Assembly (NCBI RefSeq): GCF_004803635.1
Contig: NZ_SSWX01000014.1
Span: 1 to 64,000 of the forward strand
Reading direction: 5' to 3'
DNA: 64,000 bases
From: Lampropedia aestuarii
Lineage (GTDB): Bacteria > Pseudomonadota > Gammaproteobacteria > Burkholderiales > Burkholderiaceae_C
This document shows, one piece after another, positions 1 to 8,885 of the stretch (positions are counted from its first letter, which is position 1; each line of letters starts with the position of its first letter). The notes beneath the pieces are model-generated. The model did not search any database, was not told where the DNA came from, and worked only from the letters and a program-made list of their open reading frames with translations. The translations under genes and the position numbers were made by a program.

Positions 1-69
1 CCTGTGCAGCTTTTTAGTGGGTCAATACAGAACAAAGCATAGCGCCTTTTATCTATACAATCATCCGGG

Positions 70-505
70 ATGCGACAAGTAAGCGAAGTGGGTGAGCATA
101 TCCGCGGAAAAGTGGGAATCAACATTGCATCAGGAATATTTACTAACGCATGTGCAATTAGAATCAGTTACGCATTAAATAATTCAGGACCCCCAGTATC
201 AAGAGGCGTTTGGGCGACATCTTCAGGAAAAGATGGGAAATGGTATCTATATCGCGCCAATGATCTAGTCCCTTATTTAACTAAGAAATTTGGCAGCCCA
301 GACATCACTGTGGAATCACCAAAATCTTCGGATTTTTCTGGCAAAAAGGGAATTATTGTTTTCAGAGTGAATCAGTGGAGTGACGTAACAGGACATGCAA
401 CATGTATGGAATGGCACGTCTTGCGCGGATGCATGTTATTTTCCAGAGTCTAGAGAACCTCTCATAACCCCTAAAAACGCGAATTCATCGCTTGTAACTC
501 ATTGA
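70..505 (+). pseudogene. Tae4-family type VI secretion amidase effector, frameshifted
   Basis: Tae4 effectors are NlpC/P60-like peptidoglycan amidases delivered by type VI secretion. The open frame from 70 has the family core: FTNACAIRISYALN with the catalytic Cys at residue 28, a DGKWYLYRANDL segment, KKGIIVF, and SDVTGH with the catalytic His at 109. After residue 111 the family pattern moves to the +1 frame, where WNGTSCADACYFPES is read from 407; in the original frame translation ends at 453 with unrelated residues. The +1 frame stops at 503-505 after entering the palindromic element at 450-556, so the normal C-terminus appears replaced. Upstream, an NHP triplet typical of the Tae4 N-terminus is read at 59-67 in yet another frame, which suggests a second frameshift. 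The intact neighbour at 569 is the matching immunity gene. A sequencing error could explain one shift but not the lost tail. Confidence 0.8.
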
Positions 506-556
506 TTTAGTTGATGCGAATTTTTCGAGACTGAGGTTTTGAGAGATTCCCTCTAG
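450..556. mobile_element. Small palindromic element (MITE-like) between effector and immunity genes
   Basis: The 107-bp segment begins CTAGAG and ends CTCTAG. Its two ends are imperfect inverted repeats extending about 30 bp inward: CTAGAGAACCTCTCATAACC on the left, and CTAGAGGGAATCTCTCA when the right end is read on the minus strand. There is no open frame of its own. The flanking CTAG could be a target duplication of the kind made by IS5-family transposases, but that assignment is an inference. It covers the 3' end of the Tae4 gene and ends just before the GAGG ribosome binding site of the immunity gene. Confidence 0.5.
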
Positions 557-568
557 TGAGGCATTTCT

Positions 569-934
569 ATGGGTACTCAATTAATTGTTGCTGCATCTCT
601 TTTTGCTCTACCACTCTTCTTTAATACAGCCCATGCAAGCGAAAGTGCTGCAGCTGAAAACCTGAAAAATTTTGCCCTCAGCCACTGCCTGTATCAGGCA
701 TTCCCAAACTCCCAAGCAGGCGAAGAAGCCAAAGCTGCGGCAGGGGGATACGTGGAGACAGGCACGTTGGACGCAGACGCGTATGCAGAGGCGGCAGAAT
801 TAGCCAGGCAATTCTTGGCCAAAAAGTACGCCAGCAAATCAGGCAATGCAAGCTTAGCTGTGATGAAATGCATTGATTTATCGCAAAGCACAGAATTGAA
901 TGCCGTCGCGACACGGTATATACAAGCGAGGTAG
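569..934 (+). CDS. Tai4-like type VI secretion immunity protein
   Basis: The 121-residue protein is predicted to bind and block a Tae4 amidase in the periplasm. It starts with a clear signal peptide (LIVAASLFALPLFF) and probable cleavage after AHA near residue 23. The mature part is short, alpha-helical and alanine-rich. Cysteines at 40 (NFALSHC) and 101 (VMKC) are placed as in Tai4 proteins, where they form a disulfide. Start choice is supported by GAGG about eight bases upstream. The frame is intact although the adjacent effector is broken, so it may persist as an orphan immunity gene that protects against related attackers. Family assignment rests on the neighbour, the signal peptide and the NLKNFALSHCLYQA segment. 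Confidence 0.75.
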   Translation: MGTQLIVAASLFALPLFFNTAHASESAAAENLKNFALSHCLYQAFPNSQAGEEAKAAAGGYVETGTLDADAYAEAAELARQFLAKKYASKSGNASLAVMKCIDLSQSTELNAVATRYIQAR

Positions 935-1022
935 GGTGGGCAGGACTCCTGCCCACGCGGAAAAACCATATAAAAACAAGCCGCGCCCTACACTAAAAAT
1001 GCTTTTGCAACGCCGCAGTTCT
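932..1022. repeat. Dispersed repeat, copy 1 (GTAGGGTGGGC type)
   Basis: About 90 bp beginning GTAGGGTGGGCAGGACTCC and containing ACCATATAAAAACAAGCC and CGCGCCCTACACTAA. A diverged second copy with the same order of words lies at 1498-1590. The first 25 bases form a small inverted repeat (GGGCAGGACTCCTGCCC). No coding content is seen. Confidence 0.6.
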
Positions 1023-1059
1023 AAGCGTCATCTGGTGTGGGAAGCAAAGCTGCGGCCCC

Positions 1060-1362
1060 CTACGAATCCGATGAAATTCTTGCCTGCATTTCAACATTTT
1101 TCAATTCAAACTCAATACCGCCAATGTATTTGGACAATAGGTTGTATATCCAGAAGCTGATGGCTGTGAAGATGTAGCCAATAATTAGATGCACAACGGG
1201 ATAAAAAATCAGCGAAAACGCAAAAAATCTCGGCGGCTCATTGGTCAATGAGCTCGAATAATACGTCATGGGCACCATAAAAACAAGCGACCATAAAGCC
1301 GAGAAAATGGCAAACAATTTGGCATTCTGACGAATAGACAATCGTTGAACTCTGACTTTCAT
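1060..1362 (-). CDS. Small conserved membrane protein
   Basis: A 100-residue protein with two predicted transmembrane segments (about residues 17-32 and 46-72) and a C-terminal YIGGIEFELKNVE segment. The combination of two helices followed by GGIE(F/I)EL occurs in a family of uncharacterised small bacterial inner-membrane proteins. The GGAGG ribosome binding site lies about nine bases before the ATG. It is a single-gene unit, facing away from gltS. No function can be proposed from the sequence. Confidence 0.6.
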   Translation of the reverse strand: MKVRVQRLSIRQNAKLFAIFSALWSLVFMVPMTYYSSSLTNEPPRFFAFSLIFYPVVHLIIGYIFTAISFWIYNLLSKYIGGIEFELKNVEMQARISSDS

Positions 1363-1737
1363 TGTGCGAGCACCTCCCTGCTCAACCTTTCAAAATTTAG
1401 ATCGAACCGAAGACTTATTTTGAAGCACAACGTGATTGAGAGGTTTTATTACTTGTCAATTCATCGACACCAAAATGTAAACCTTGGATAATTAGCGAGA
1501 TATGCTGGACAGGTCTCCTGCTCAAGCAGAAAACCCATATAAAAAAGCCGCGCCCTGCTCTAACAAATCGCTTGCAAGGCTGCATTTTTAAACTCCCGCT
1601 GAGGTTGATGCTTGAGCTGGCTGACCTGTGAAATAAGCTGGGTCAACGCACAATGGCTCAAGCAGCTGAGTCCGATGGACTTAGATCAACGCCAAACTGG
1701 AACTTGCCAATTCCCTTGTAAAACAGGGCCAATCCAC
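1363..1737. other. Intergenic region with second dispersed-repeat copy
   Basis: This 375-bp gap lies upstream of the small membrane protein gene and downstream of gltS. Apart from the GTAGGGTGGGC-type repeat copy at 1498-1590, I see no gene, RNA or clear terminator. Confidence 0.5.
1498..1590. repeat. Dispersed repeat, copy 2 (diverged)
   Basis: Aligns with 932-1022: GGACAGGTCTCCTGCTC, then CCCATATAAAAAAGCCGCG and CGCCCTGCTCTAACAA. It is clearly related but has several substitutions, so it is probably an old duplication of an intergenic element. Confidence 0.55.
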
Positions 1738-3030
1738 TCAGCGCAGCATCGGCAAGGACGTCAGTATCGACAGCACCGTGGCGTTGATGATGTCGACGAA
1801 GAACGCGCCAACCAGTGGAATGACAAGAAACGCCTTGTGCGAGGCGCCGTACTTGGACGTAATGGCCTGCATGTTCGCCACCGCCGTGGGTGTAGCGCCC
1901 ATGCCAAAGCCGCAATGCCCGGCTGCCACCACTGCCGCATCGTAGTCTTTGCCCATCGCTCGGAATGTCACGACGCTTGCAAACACCACCAGCACGATGG
2001 TTTGCACCGCCAGTATGGCCAGCAAAGGAACCGCCAGATCCACCAGCTCCCACAGCTTGAGCGACAGCAACGCCATCGCCAGAAACAGTGACAGCGCCAC
2101 GTTGCCTATCACGTCCACACAACGGTCGAACACATTGAAGTTGAACAGTGGCGTGATCAAATTGCGCACCACAACCCCTGTCCCCAGTGCCCATACAAAG
2201 GTCGGGATCGTCACTGGTGCATCAGGAAAATGGGTGGTGACGAAGTTGGAAATATAGGAAGAAACAGCCAGACACACGGCAAACAGGCTGAGCGTCTCCA
2301 GCGCAGTCTGCGCAGTAATCAGGCGCAGGCGACCTGGCAGCTCGAACTGCAGCGCCGCTTCATCCAGGTAACCATCGTCGTTGACCTTCGGCTCAATGCC
2401 GGTTGCATCCAAGGCTTGCTTGTCGGCAGTGGCGCCGTAGGAGGCATTGTTGGTGCTAGTGAGCTTGTGCTTGCTGATCAGTCGGCGCGCGACCGGCCCG
2501 CCAATCAGCCCACCGATCACCAGTCCAAAGGTGGCACAGGCAATGCCCAGCGTGGTGGCACCTGTCACCCCCAGCTCTTCCAGTCTGGGGCCCCAGCCGG
2601 CGGCGGTGCCATGGCCTCCGGTCAGCGTGATGGATCCCGTCACCAGTCCGGTCAAGGGTGGCATGCCAAACAGGGTGGCCATGGTGATGCCGGTGATGTT
2701 TTGCACCACGATGAACAGACCAACCACCAAGGTCAAAATAACCAGCGGCTTGCCACCCGCCTTGAGCTTGCTGAAATCCGCCCCCAGTCCAATGGAGGAG
2801 AAAAACATCAACATCATTGCCGTCTGCAAGCTGCCGTTAATGCTGACAACAAAACCGAACGCTGCATGGGCAATGGTCAGTAGCAACGCCGCCACCAGAC
2901 CACCAACCACCGGCTCGGGAATGTTGAAGTCATTAAGGAACTTGATTCTGTGCACCAGCAACCTACCCACGATCAGCACCACTGTCGCAGCAATCAAGGT
3001 GTAATTTCCATCAAGGTCTAAAGCTTGCAT
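1738..3030 (-). CDS. gltS: Sodium/glutamate symporter
   Basis: GltS imports glutamate with sodium across the inner membrane. The 430-residue product has many hydrophobic segments and the family hallmarks: IPEPVVGGLVAA near residue 45, GGHGTAAGWG in the first half, and GFGMGATPTAVANM in the second half, in the inverted-repeat architecture of this family. It is about 30 residues longer than the E. coli protein because of a polar loop (about residues 190-240) between the two halves. The gene appears to be a single unit. The start is the first in-frame ATG. Confidence 0.92.
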   Translation of the reverse strand: MQALDLDGNYTLIAATVVLIVGRLLVHRIKFLNDFNIPEPVVGGLVAALLLTIAHAAFGFVVSINGSLQTAMMLMFFSSIGLGADFSKLKAGGKPLVILTLVVGLFIVVQNITGITMATLFGMPPLTGLVTGSITLTGGHGTAAGWGPRLEELGVTGATTLGIACATFGLVIGGLIGGPVARRLISKHKLTSTNNASYGATADKQALDATGIEPKVNDDGYLDEAALQFELPGRLRLITAQTALETLSLFAVCLAVSSYISNFVTTHFPDAPVTIPTFVWALGTGVVVRNLITPLFNFNVFDRCVDVIGNVALSLFLAMALLSLKLWELVDLAVPLLAILAVQTIVLVVFASVVTFRAMGKDYDAAVVAAGHCGFGMGATPTAVANMQAITSKYGASHKAFLVIPLVGAFFVDIINATVLSILTSLPMLR

Positions 3031-3841
3031 GCTTACTCCAATTTATTCTTCAGCCAAGCATATACGCGGCGTTGTGTCCTAGAACCTGTCAGCGTCAAAC
3101 CTTAATAATGAATTCAGATTTCGTGGCGAATTCAAGACATTTGCCATCCCCATAGCAGGCCCTACTTTCTGTTAGGTGTGGATGCATACGTTCCTGCGTG
3201 CGTCACCGCACGTTTGATGCGCGACACAGGCCACATTTTCGTTCTGCAGCTCCAAGCTGACGCTTTGGCATTATCCATGTTTGAAAACCGCAACCAAGGA
3301 GCCACTCCATACCCAAGGCAATTTTGGCCACCCCGACACTGGCCTTTTGGAGCAGTTCTGCGTTTGCAGAAACCGCCAACTACAACCGGACAGCCAGCGC
3401 TACGTTGCCTGCCTGAGTAATGCAAGTACCACAGTTGCTCATGCAAAGCGGCATTGACCAAGAGTTCACAAGCCGTGCAAGGCCTCTGGATTCGATTCCG
3501 TGATGCCAATGGCCAATTCCATGCAGACAAAGACAGCGGCAGCATCGCGTCAATCAACGCCGCATCGGGCATGTTGCAAATGCCCATACAGCGCGCACAA
3601 GAGCTTGAAAACTCGGCGCAGCCATAAACCGCTGCGCTCTGCAAATACCGCCGCGCTCCACTACACGCCGTTTAACAAGGTCGGTTCATATGGCGCTCGC
3701 GCTTATAGGATTGATTTTCCTCATTGAGAAGCAATTCAGAAATTGTCAATAAAGAAAAGCCGTTAAGAATCAAAAACAAAGACCAGGGCTTACCCTCCAC
3801 ACCAATCCCAGTGATTGACAGAAAACCCATATTTCTAAGAC
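3031..3841. other. Long intergenic region, mostly non-coding
   Basis: About 800 bp separate gltS from the lipoprotein gene. The only content I can support is a degraded coding remnant at 3277-3627. A sequence at 3082-3097 (TAGAACCTGTCAGCG) weakly resembles the ends of the palindromic repeat family seen elsewhere, too weakly to call. Confidence 0.4.
3277..3627 (+). pseudogene. Possible remnant of a secreted protein gene
   Basis: Three frames in succession give protein-like stretches. First comes a signal-peptide-like run (KAILATPTLAFWSSSAFAE) leading into TANYNRTAS, then RYVACLSNAS in a second frame, then QGLWIRFRDANGQFHADKD and onward to a stop at 3625-3627. Each part is interrupted, so the original gene would have needed at least two frameshifts. 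I do not recognise the family. The evidence is only the look of the translations, so chance is possible. Confidence 0.3.
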
Positions 3842-4516
3842 ATGTCGCTCATTCCTGTTGCGAGCCGTTTTATGAAATATGTCGCATTAGTAGCCGCAGC
3901 CTTGCTGGTACTGACTGGCTGCATCGAAATTGATGACGTTGACCAACCAACCGTGGGCACAGTCAATGAAACCTTTGACGTCGAGCTGAAAGTGTCTTCA
4001 GACCGAGGCACATGCAGATTCAGTGATCGCTTGGCAGAAGTCGCGTTGACGATTCCAATAGGATGGGAGATTGGCAACTGCAGCTTTGTCGCAGGCAGCT
4101 CCTCAGTGCCTCAGGTCTGCCATACCACGGCAAGCCGTCAAAATAATGAACTCAATCTGCTCCCGCATGCGCCAGGCTACCAATGCCCTGCGCTGAGCTC
4201 GATCATCGATACGTCCGAATATCCAGTCACAGCGGGCGTTATACATTTCACCATCACCCCACGATCTGCTGGCGATTTTTCCATCACCTATATCGGCTCT
4301 GCCCATGCGTATTCACTAATCTCGGACACCAAAAGCTGGTTTACGGGCGGTAACTCTGAAAACAACGCGATTGCTATCGCTCCGGCTCAAGCCCCAATAC
4401 CAAGCGCGGCCCCTGTGCCGACCATCGGCGCGTTCGGTCTGGGAGCGCGCGCCACGAATGAGCAAGCAGCCCCAGCAGCCCATTGCGCAATTGCCCTTTG
4501 GCAACCCGATCGGTGA
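3842..4516 (+). CDS. Putative lipoprotein of unknown function
   Basis: The 224-residue product starts with a hydrophobic stretch and a lipobox (VLTGC, Cys at 27), so it should be a lipid-anchored periplasmic or outer-membrane protein. The mature part is rich in beta-prone and polar residues with paired cysteines (GTCRF, GNCSF, QVCH, YQCP) that may form disulfides. Near the end is APVPTIGAFGL, which resembles the start of an IPTL-type sorting tail, but no hydrophobic helix or basic end follows. An internal ATG at 3872 would give a shorter, equally good signal peptide. I do not recognise a family. Confidence 0.5.
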   Translation: MSLIPVASRFMKYVALVAAALLVLTGCIEIDDVDQPTVGTVNETFDVELKVSSDRGTCRFSDRLAEVALTIPIGWEIGNCSFVAGSSSVPQVCHTTASRQNNELNLLPHAPGYQCPALSSIIDTSEYPVTAGVIHFTITPRSAGDFSITYIGSAHAYSLISDTKSWFTGGNSENNAIAIAPAQAPIPSAAPVPTIGAFGLGARATNEQAAPAAHCAIALWQPDR

Positions 4517-4549
4517 ATGGTGCAGCCTTACGGAAACTCAGCAGCCCTA

Positions 4550-5227
4550 TCACTTCTTGGTGTAGGCTTCAGACGCACCACGCTGCAAAGCACGCAGGTA
4601 CGCTGGGCGTGCATGGATGCGCTGTAAGAAGTCCACCAAATGGGGCCAGCGGGCATCCAGGCCTGCACGTGAGGCGGCGGCTTCGAGCGGAAAACTCATT
4701 TGAATATCGGCCCCCGAAAATTCATTGCCCGCAAACCACGCACTTTTGCCCAGTTCTGCCTCCATATACGCCAACTGGTTGTCGATATTGGGCTGCACCA
4801 ACATGCGTTTGAGCTTGTGCGCGATCGCCTTGGCGACTGGTTTGGCGAAAAATGGCATGGGGCTGGTCTGTACCTTGTCGAACACCAGCTTCATCAAGAG
4901 CGGCGGCATCGCCGAGCCTTCGGCAAAGTGCAACCAGTAGGTGTAGCGCAACTTTTCTGGCGTGCCGCTGGCGGGCACCAAGCGGCCATTGCCGTATCGC
5001 TCAAGCAGGTATTCAATGATCGCGCCCGATTCGGCAATCGTGTATTGACCATCGGTAATCACTGGCGATTTGCCCAAAGGGTGTACGGCCTTCAATGAGG
5101 CAGGTGCCAGCATGGTTCTGGGGTCTCGCTGGTAATGCTGGACTTCGTATTGCAGACCCAGCTCTTCCAGCAGCCACAGCACGCGCTGCGAGCGCGAATG
5201 GTTCAGATGGTGCACAACAATCATCAT
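4550..5227 (-). CDS. Glutathione S-transferase
   Basis: A 225-residue cytosolic GST. The N-terminal thioredoxin-like domain has HLNHSRSQRVLWLLEELGL (about residues 7-25), where the Ser near residue 11 is the likely glutathione-activating residue. It also has the cis-proline and ESGAI segment (GKSPVITDG to IAESGAIIEYL) that binds glutathione. The C-terminal helical domain (about 90-215) has the GADIQMSFPLE stretch usual for the family. Substrate cannot be told from sequence. The gene stands alone, downstream of the mechanosensitive channel gene on the same strand. Confidence 0.88.
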   Translation of the reverse strand: MMIVVHHLNHSRSQRVLWLLEELGLQYEVQHYQRDPRTMLAPASLKAVHPLGKSPVITDGQYTIAESGAIIEYLLERYGNGRLVPASGTPEKLRYTYWLHFAEGSAMPPLLMKLVFDKVQTSPMPFFAKPVAKAIAHKLKRMLVQPNIDNQLAYMEAELGKSAWFAGNEFSGADIQMSFPLEAAASRAGLDARWPHLVDFLQRIHARPAYLRALQRGASEAYTKK

Positions 5228-5350
5228 GGGTTCCCTCTGCGATAGCCTTGGCTATCCGCATCTACAACAAGCATCCCTACCTGCCAATACCGGCTCTCTG
5301 ATTGAGTGTAGCGCTGGATCGCATCATACGTCTGCATGCCGGCGTTGTGC

Positions 5351-6397
5351 TCAATCGGCTTTGGCTGCATCGGCTTTATCGTCCTCGGTTTTCTCCATAT
5401 ACAGCGTCTGACTTGGAAAGGCAAAATCGGCGCCGTGCTGGTGCACGATGTCGATGATGTCCAGGTAAATATCCTGCTGCGCTTCGAGCCACTTGGCCCA
5501 ATTGGTCGTTTTGGTAAAGCAATAGACCATGATGTTGAGCGAAGAGTCGGCAAAAGCATTGAAGTACACCAACGTGGTCTGCGTCTGGTCAATGTCGGAA
5601 CGCTGGGCCAGCATCTGGCGGATGTCCGTGACAATGGCCCGCACTTTGCCCGCATCTTCGTAGCGCAGACCAATCTCGGCGTTGATACGGCGGTTGGTCA
5701 TGCGGCCAGGGTTTTCTATGCTGATGGATGAAAACAGCGCATTGGGAACAAACAGGGGCCGGTTGTCAAAAGTCGTGATTTTGGTCAGGCGCCAGCCAAT
5801 TTCTTCAACTGTGCCTTCAATTTGGCGGTCAGGTGAGCGTATCCAGTCGCCAATGTTGAACTGGCGGTCAAAATACAGCATCGTGCCTGAGAAGACGTTG
5901 CTGAGTATGTCCTTGCTGGCCATGCCAATGGCCAGACCACCAATACCACCAAAAGCGAGCAGGCCTGACACGCTGAGCCCAAAGTGCTCGCCAAACAGCA
6001 GCACCAGAACCATGAATACGCCAAACTTCATCATGCGCGAGACGATGCGGGCCGATGTAGGATCATGCCCTTTGCTGATTTGGGCGCGCTGCAGCCGGTT
6101 GATCAGCAGCGACATTTTCTGCATCAGAACGCCCATGCTCAGCGCCACCGCAACCAGATTGACAAAGCCGCTAGTGATCCAGCTCAGGTGGTAGTCGTCA
6201 ATCGCTTCGAGCGAAAAGTAACGCGCAATCCCAATCGCAGCCAGAAAAAACAGGCACTGAATACCGTGGACGGTGATGCTTTTGGACCAGTTGCGATGGC
6301 GCCGCTCAGCCAAGGTCACGCAGGCCGCCAGGGCCAACACCACGAGCAGCAGCGCGAGCCCGTACAGGTACTTGAGCGAATCATCGTATTGCGGCAA
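5351..6397 (-). CDS. MscS-family small-conductance mechanosensitive channel
   Basis: Inner-membrane channel that opens under membrane tension and releases solutes during hypo-osmotic shock. The 348-residue product has four or five predicted membrane helices in the first 175 residues. The glycine/alanine-rich pore helix follows ([18 protein letters not shown], about 148-165), leading into the soluble beta domain with [18 protein letters not shown] and [11 protein letters not shown], which are MscS signatures. The architecture with extra N-terminal helices resembles YnaI-type channels. The C-terminus is short and acidic. It probably forms its own unit. Confidence 0.88.
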   Translation of the reverse strand: MPQYDDSLKYLYGLALLLVVLALAACVTLAERRHRNWSKSITVHGIQCLFFLAAIGIARYFSLEAIDDYHLSWITSGFVNLVAVALSMGVLMQKMSLLINRLQRAQISKGHDPTSARIVSRMMKFGVFMVLVLLFGEHFGLSVSGLLAFGGIGGLAIGMASKDILSNVFSGTMLYFDRQFNIGDWIRSPDRQIEGTVEEIGWRLTKITTFDNRPLFVPNALFSSISIENPGRMTNRRINAEIGLRYEDAGKVRAIVTDIRQMLAQRSDIDQTQTTLVYFNAFADSSLNIMVYCFTKTTNWAKWLEAQQDIYLDIIDIVHQHGADFAFPSQTLYMEKTEDDKADAAKAD

Positions 6398-6694
6398 TTT
6401 TTTTCCTTATCGGCCATCTGGCTCTCGCGTATTGAAACGGAAGCAAAGCAAGCCATGCATGTACAAACTGCTTTGTACCATGCGCTGGGCACCACCAATG
6501 CCACACGGCAGACGAACCATAGGGCCGCCGGCCCTCAAACGCAGGCCCCATGGCTGACTAGCTGGGCGAGCCCACGCATTCAAACCAAACGTCACGGCAA
6601 TGGGCCACAACAGAAAAAACACGGGCATTTAGAGTGCCGTACTTCGCCATAAGCAGCGACAATAGCCTCTTTGATTCTTGTAGTGCTCTCCCCC

Positions 6695-7954
6695 ATGTCC
6701 TTTTCTGCCCTTGGCCTCGGCCCAGCGTTGGTTAATGCAGCCGCCTCTCAAGGTTTGTTTGCGCCCACACCCGTTCAATCCCAGGCCATTGCAGCCATTG
6801 TCGGCGGGCAAGACGTGCATGTTTGCGCGCCCACTGGCTCGGGTAAAACCGCCGCCTATGTGCTGCCACTGCTGCAAGCGTGGCTAGCGCACGATGCCGC
6901 CAAAGGCCCACGCACGACGCAAACGCTGATCCTGGTGCCCACGCGTGAACTGGCAGCCCAGGTGGCCGAGCTGATTTACTTGCTAGGCCAAGCGATGGAC
7001 CGCAGGCCCAAGGTGGGTGTGCTGACCGGTGGCGTTTCGATCAACCCGCAGCTGATGGCTTTGCGTGGTGGCGTGGACTGGGTGCTGGCCACGCCTGGGC
7101 GCTTGCTGGATGTGGTGGAAAACAGCAAGCTGCAGCTCCAGGACATCCAAACTGTGGTGATGGACGAGGCCGACCGCTTGATGGACTTGGGCTTTGCCGA
7201 TGAGTTGGAGCAAATCCTCGCCCTGCTACCCGCCAAAGCACAGCGCCAAACACTGCTGCTGTCAGCGACCTTTGCGCCAGCCGTGCAGGCCTTGGTGCCG
7301 CAATTGCTGCGCGCACCGCACGCCAGCGTTGCGGTAGAAAACACCCACCAGCAAGACGCGACCATTGAGCAGCGTGCCATTTATGTCGATACCGACAAAC
7401 GCACCAGCGTGCTGCGTGACTTCATCAAGCAGCACCCGGATCAGCGCATTCTGGTCTTTGTCGCCAGCCGCTACGGCGCAGAGCACCTGGCCGACAAGCT
7501 GTATGCCAAAAAGATTTTTGCCACGGCATTGCATGGTGAGCTGAGCCAAGGCGCACGCCAGACGGTGCTGCAAGAGTTTAAGAACAAGCAATGGCAGGTG
7601 CTGATCGCCACCGATCTGGCCTCGCGCGGCATCCATATCGACGAGCTGCCCCTGGTTGTCAACTACGACTTGCCTCGCTCGCCCGACGATTACACCCACC
7701 GCGTCGGCCGCACCGGCCGTGCGGGCCTGAGCGGCATGGCGATCAGCCTGGTCACGCCAATCACCGAGGCGCATTGGAATCTGATTGTCAAACGCAACAA
7801 GCTCGACATTGCGCTGGAGACATTGCCAGCCTACCCTGTCACAGAGCAAGCGCCCGAGCGCGGCGCACATGAAGATGGCAACAACGGCGGCATCAAAGGC
7901 AAGCGCATGAGCAAAAAAGACAAACTGCGCGCAGCGCAGCGCGGCAACGAGTAA
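6695..7954 (+). CDS. DEAD-box ATP-dependent RNA helicase (RhlE/SrmB-like)
   Basis: RNA helicase for ribosome assembly or RNA turnover in the cytoplasm. The order of motifs is complete: Q motif (FAPTPVQSQA), Walker A APTGSGKT (residues 45-52), PTRELA, GG, TPGR, DEAD (157-160), SAT (190-192), and HRVGRTGR (335-342). The basic C-terminal tail (KGKRMSKKDKLRAAQRG) is short, so the exact subfamily is uncertain. I chose the ATG at 6695 (MSFSALGLG) because family members begin this way; an upstream in-frame start at 6671 adds eight residues. The stop codon is directly followed by a copy of the palindromic repeat family. Confidence 0.9.
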   Translation: MSFSALGLGPALVNAAASQGLFAPTPVQSQAIAAIVGGQDVHVCAPTGSGKTAAYVLPLLQAWLAHDAAKGPRTTQTLILVPTRELAAQVAELIYLLGQAMDRRPKVGVLTGGVSINPQLMALRGGVDWVLATPGRLLDVVENSKLQLQDIQTVVMDEADRLMDLGFADELEQILALLPAKAQRQTLLLSATFAPAVQALVPQLLRAPHASVAVENTHQQDATIEQRAIYVDTDKRTSVLRDFIKQHPDQRILVFVASRYGAEHLADKLYAKKIFATALHGELSQGARQTVLQEFKNKQWQVLIATDLASRGIHIDELPLVVNYDLPRSPDDYTHRVGRTGRAGLSGMAISLVTPITEAHWNLIVKRNKLDIALETLPAYPVTEQAPERGAHEDGNNGGIKGKRMSKKDKLRAAQRGNE

Positions 7955-8072
7955 AGCGCATTGCGGCGTTGCCCGTTGTGCTCATTGCTCATGCAAACCA
8001 TGGGCGGCAACAGGCGTCTTGCACTGCCATTTTTGTGCCTTGCACAACTGCCCTTAGATTGTGAACAGGCTT
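7955..8072. repeat. Palindromic intergenic repeat family, copy 1 (partial)
   Basis: Begins right after the helicase stop codon with AGCGCATTGCGGCGTTGCCC, continues through GGCAACAGGCGTCTTGCACTG and TTTTTGTGCCTTGCACAAC, and ends with TTGTGAACAGGCTT. These words recur in the copies listed below. The left terminal repeat is missing. The remaining 8073-8283 before the TspO gene holds nothing I recognise. Confidence 0.65.
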
Positions 8073-8283
8073 TCTGGCCAACGCGCGACCTGACACCCTC
8101 AACGCCAGCCTCGTCAACTTGCTCCGATGCGGCAACAACTGCCGCTGTGCCTGGTTTTTTCTGCCGCTGACGCTTGAAATTCAAGTCCGGCTTTCAGAGC
8201 CACACTCGCTCCGCAAGGACGCGCATCTGGGACAAGCCTGAGTCCGCTACTCACGGCCTTGGCAGCGCTTGTCAGGACTGGCA

Positions 8284-8781
8284 CTAACCCAACTGCGCTG
8301 GATTCAGTTGCCAAACCGCATAGTTCAACGCCATTGCAAAACTCACCCATGCGAGATACGGCAGCAGCAACGCCCCGGCCAATGGCCGCACGTGCCAGAA
8401 GCCCAGCACCGTGGCCACGATCAGCATCCATAGCAGCACAATGTCGGCGAATGCCCAAGCGCCCATGTGCCAGGCGAAAAAGAGCCAACTCCACAGCATA
8501 TTGAGCGCCAGCTGAGCAAGAAAAATCGCCAGCGCCGTGCGATGGGCACGAAATCCGCCCTCACGCCACACCAGCCAAGCAGCTATCGCCATCATCACAT
8601 ACAGCACACTCCACACGGGGCCAAAAACGGCTTCCGGTGGTGCCCATGTTGGCTGCGTCAGTTGGCCATAAAAATCCTTGGCATCGATGGAGGCAAAAGC
8701 CCCAATTGCTGCAACGGCAAAGCCCAGCAGCAACCAGGCTATCAGTCCAAGGACTTGTTGCTTTCTTGTGTAGACTGCCAT
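8284..8781 (-). CDS. TspO/MBR family membrane protein
   Basis: TspO proteins are five-helix membrane proteins that bind tetrapyrroles and related ligands. The 165-residue product has five hydrophobic segments and the family residues PTWAPPEAVFGPVWSVLY, NMLWSWLFF and YLAWVSFAMALNYAVWQLN. The start at 8781 (MAVYTRKQQ) is preceded by GGAGA seven bases upstream; earlier in-frame ATGs would only add an unlikely polar extension. It is transcribed alone. Confidence 0.88.
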   Translation of the reverse strand: MAVYTRKQQVLGLIAWLLLGFAVAAIGAFASIDAKDFYGQLTQPTWAPPEAVFGPVWSVLYVMMAIAAWLVWREGGFRAHRTALAIFLAQLALNMLWSWLFFAWHMGAWAFADIVLLWMLIVATVLGFWHVRPLAGALLLPYLAWVSFAMALNYAVWQLNPAQLG

Positions 8782-8865
8782 CTGTATCTCCATGTATGGG
8801 TCAAAGCGTGAAGCACCGAGCCTGCAGAAACGGCCAAGTCGCGCCAATCGAAACAAATGCGGATA

Positions 8866-8885
8866 AAGTCAATATACTCTGACTT
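8866..8885. promoter_or_regulatory. Short inverted repeat upstream of TspO and a small membrane protein gene
   Basis: AAGTCA and TGACTT flank the 8-base spacer ATATACTC in the divergent gap between tspO and the gene at 8993. It is a perfect but short 6-bp dyad, placed where an operator would be expected. It could be chance. Confidence 0.25.

Noticed and set aside
4371-4565. Alternative frame at the end of the lipoprotein gene that might restore an IPTL-type tail
   Set aside because: I checked this frame after APVPTIG for a hydrophobic helix and basic end and found neither, so a frameshifted sorting signal is not supported.
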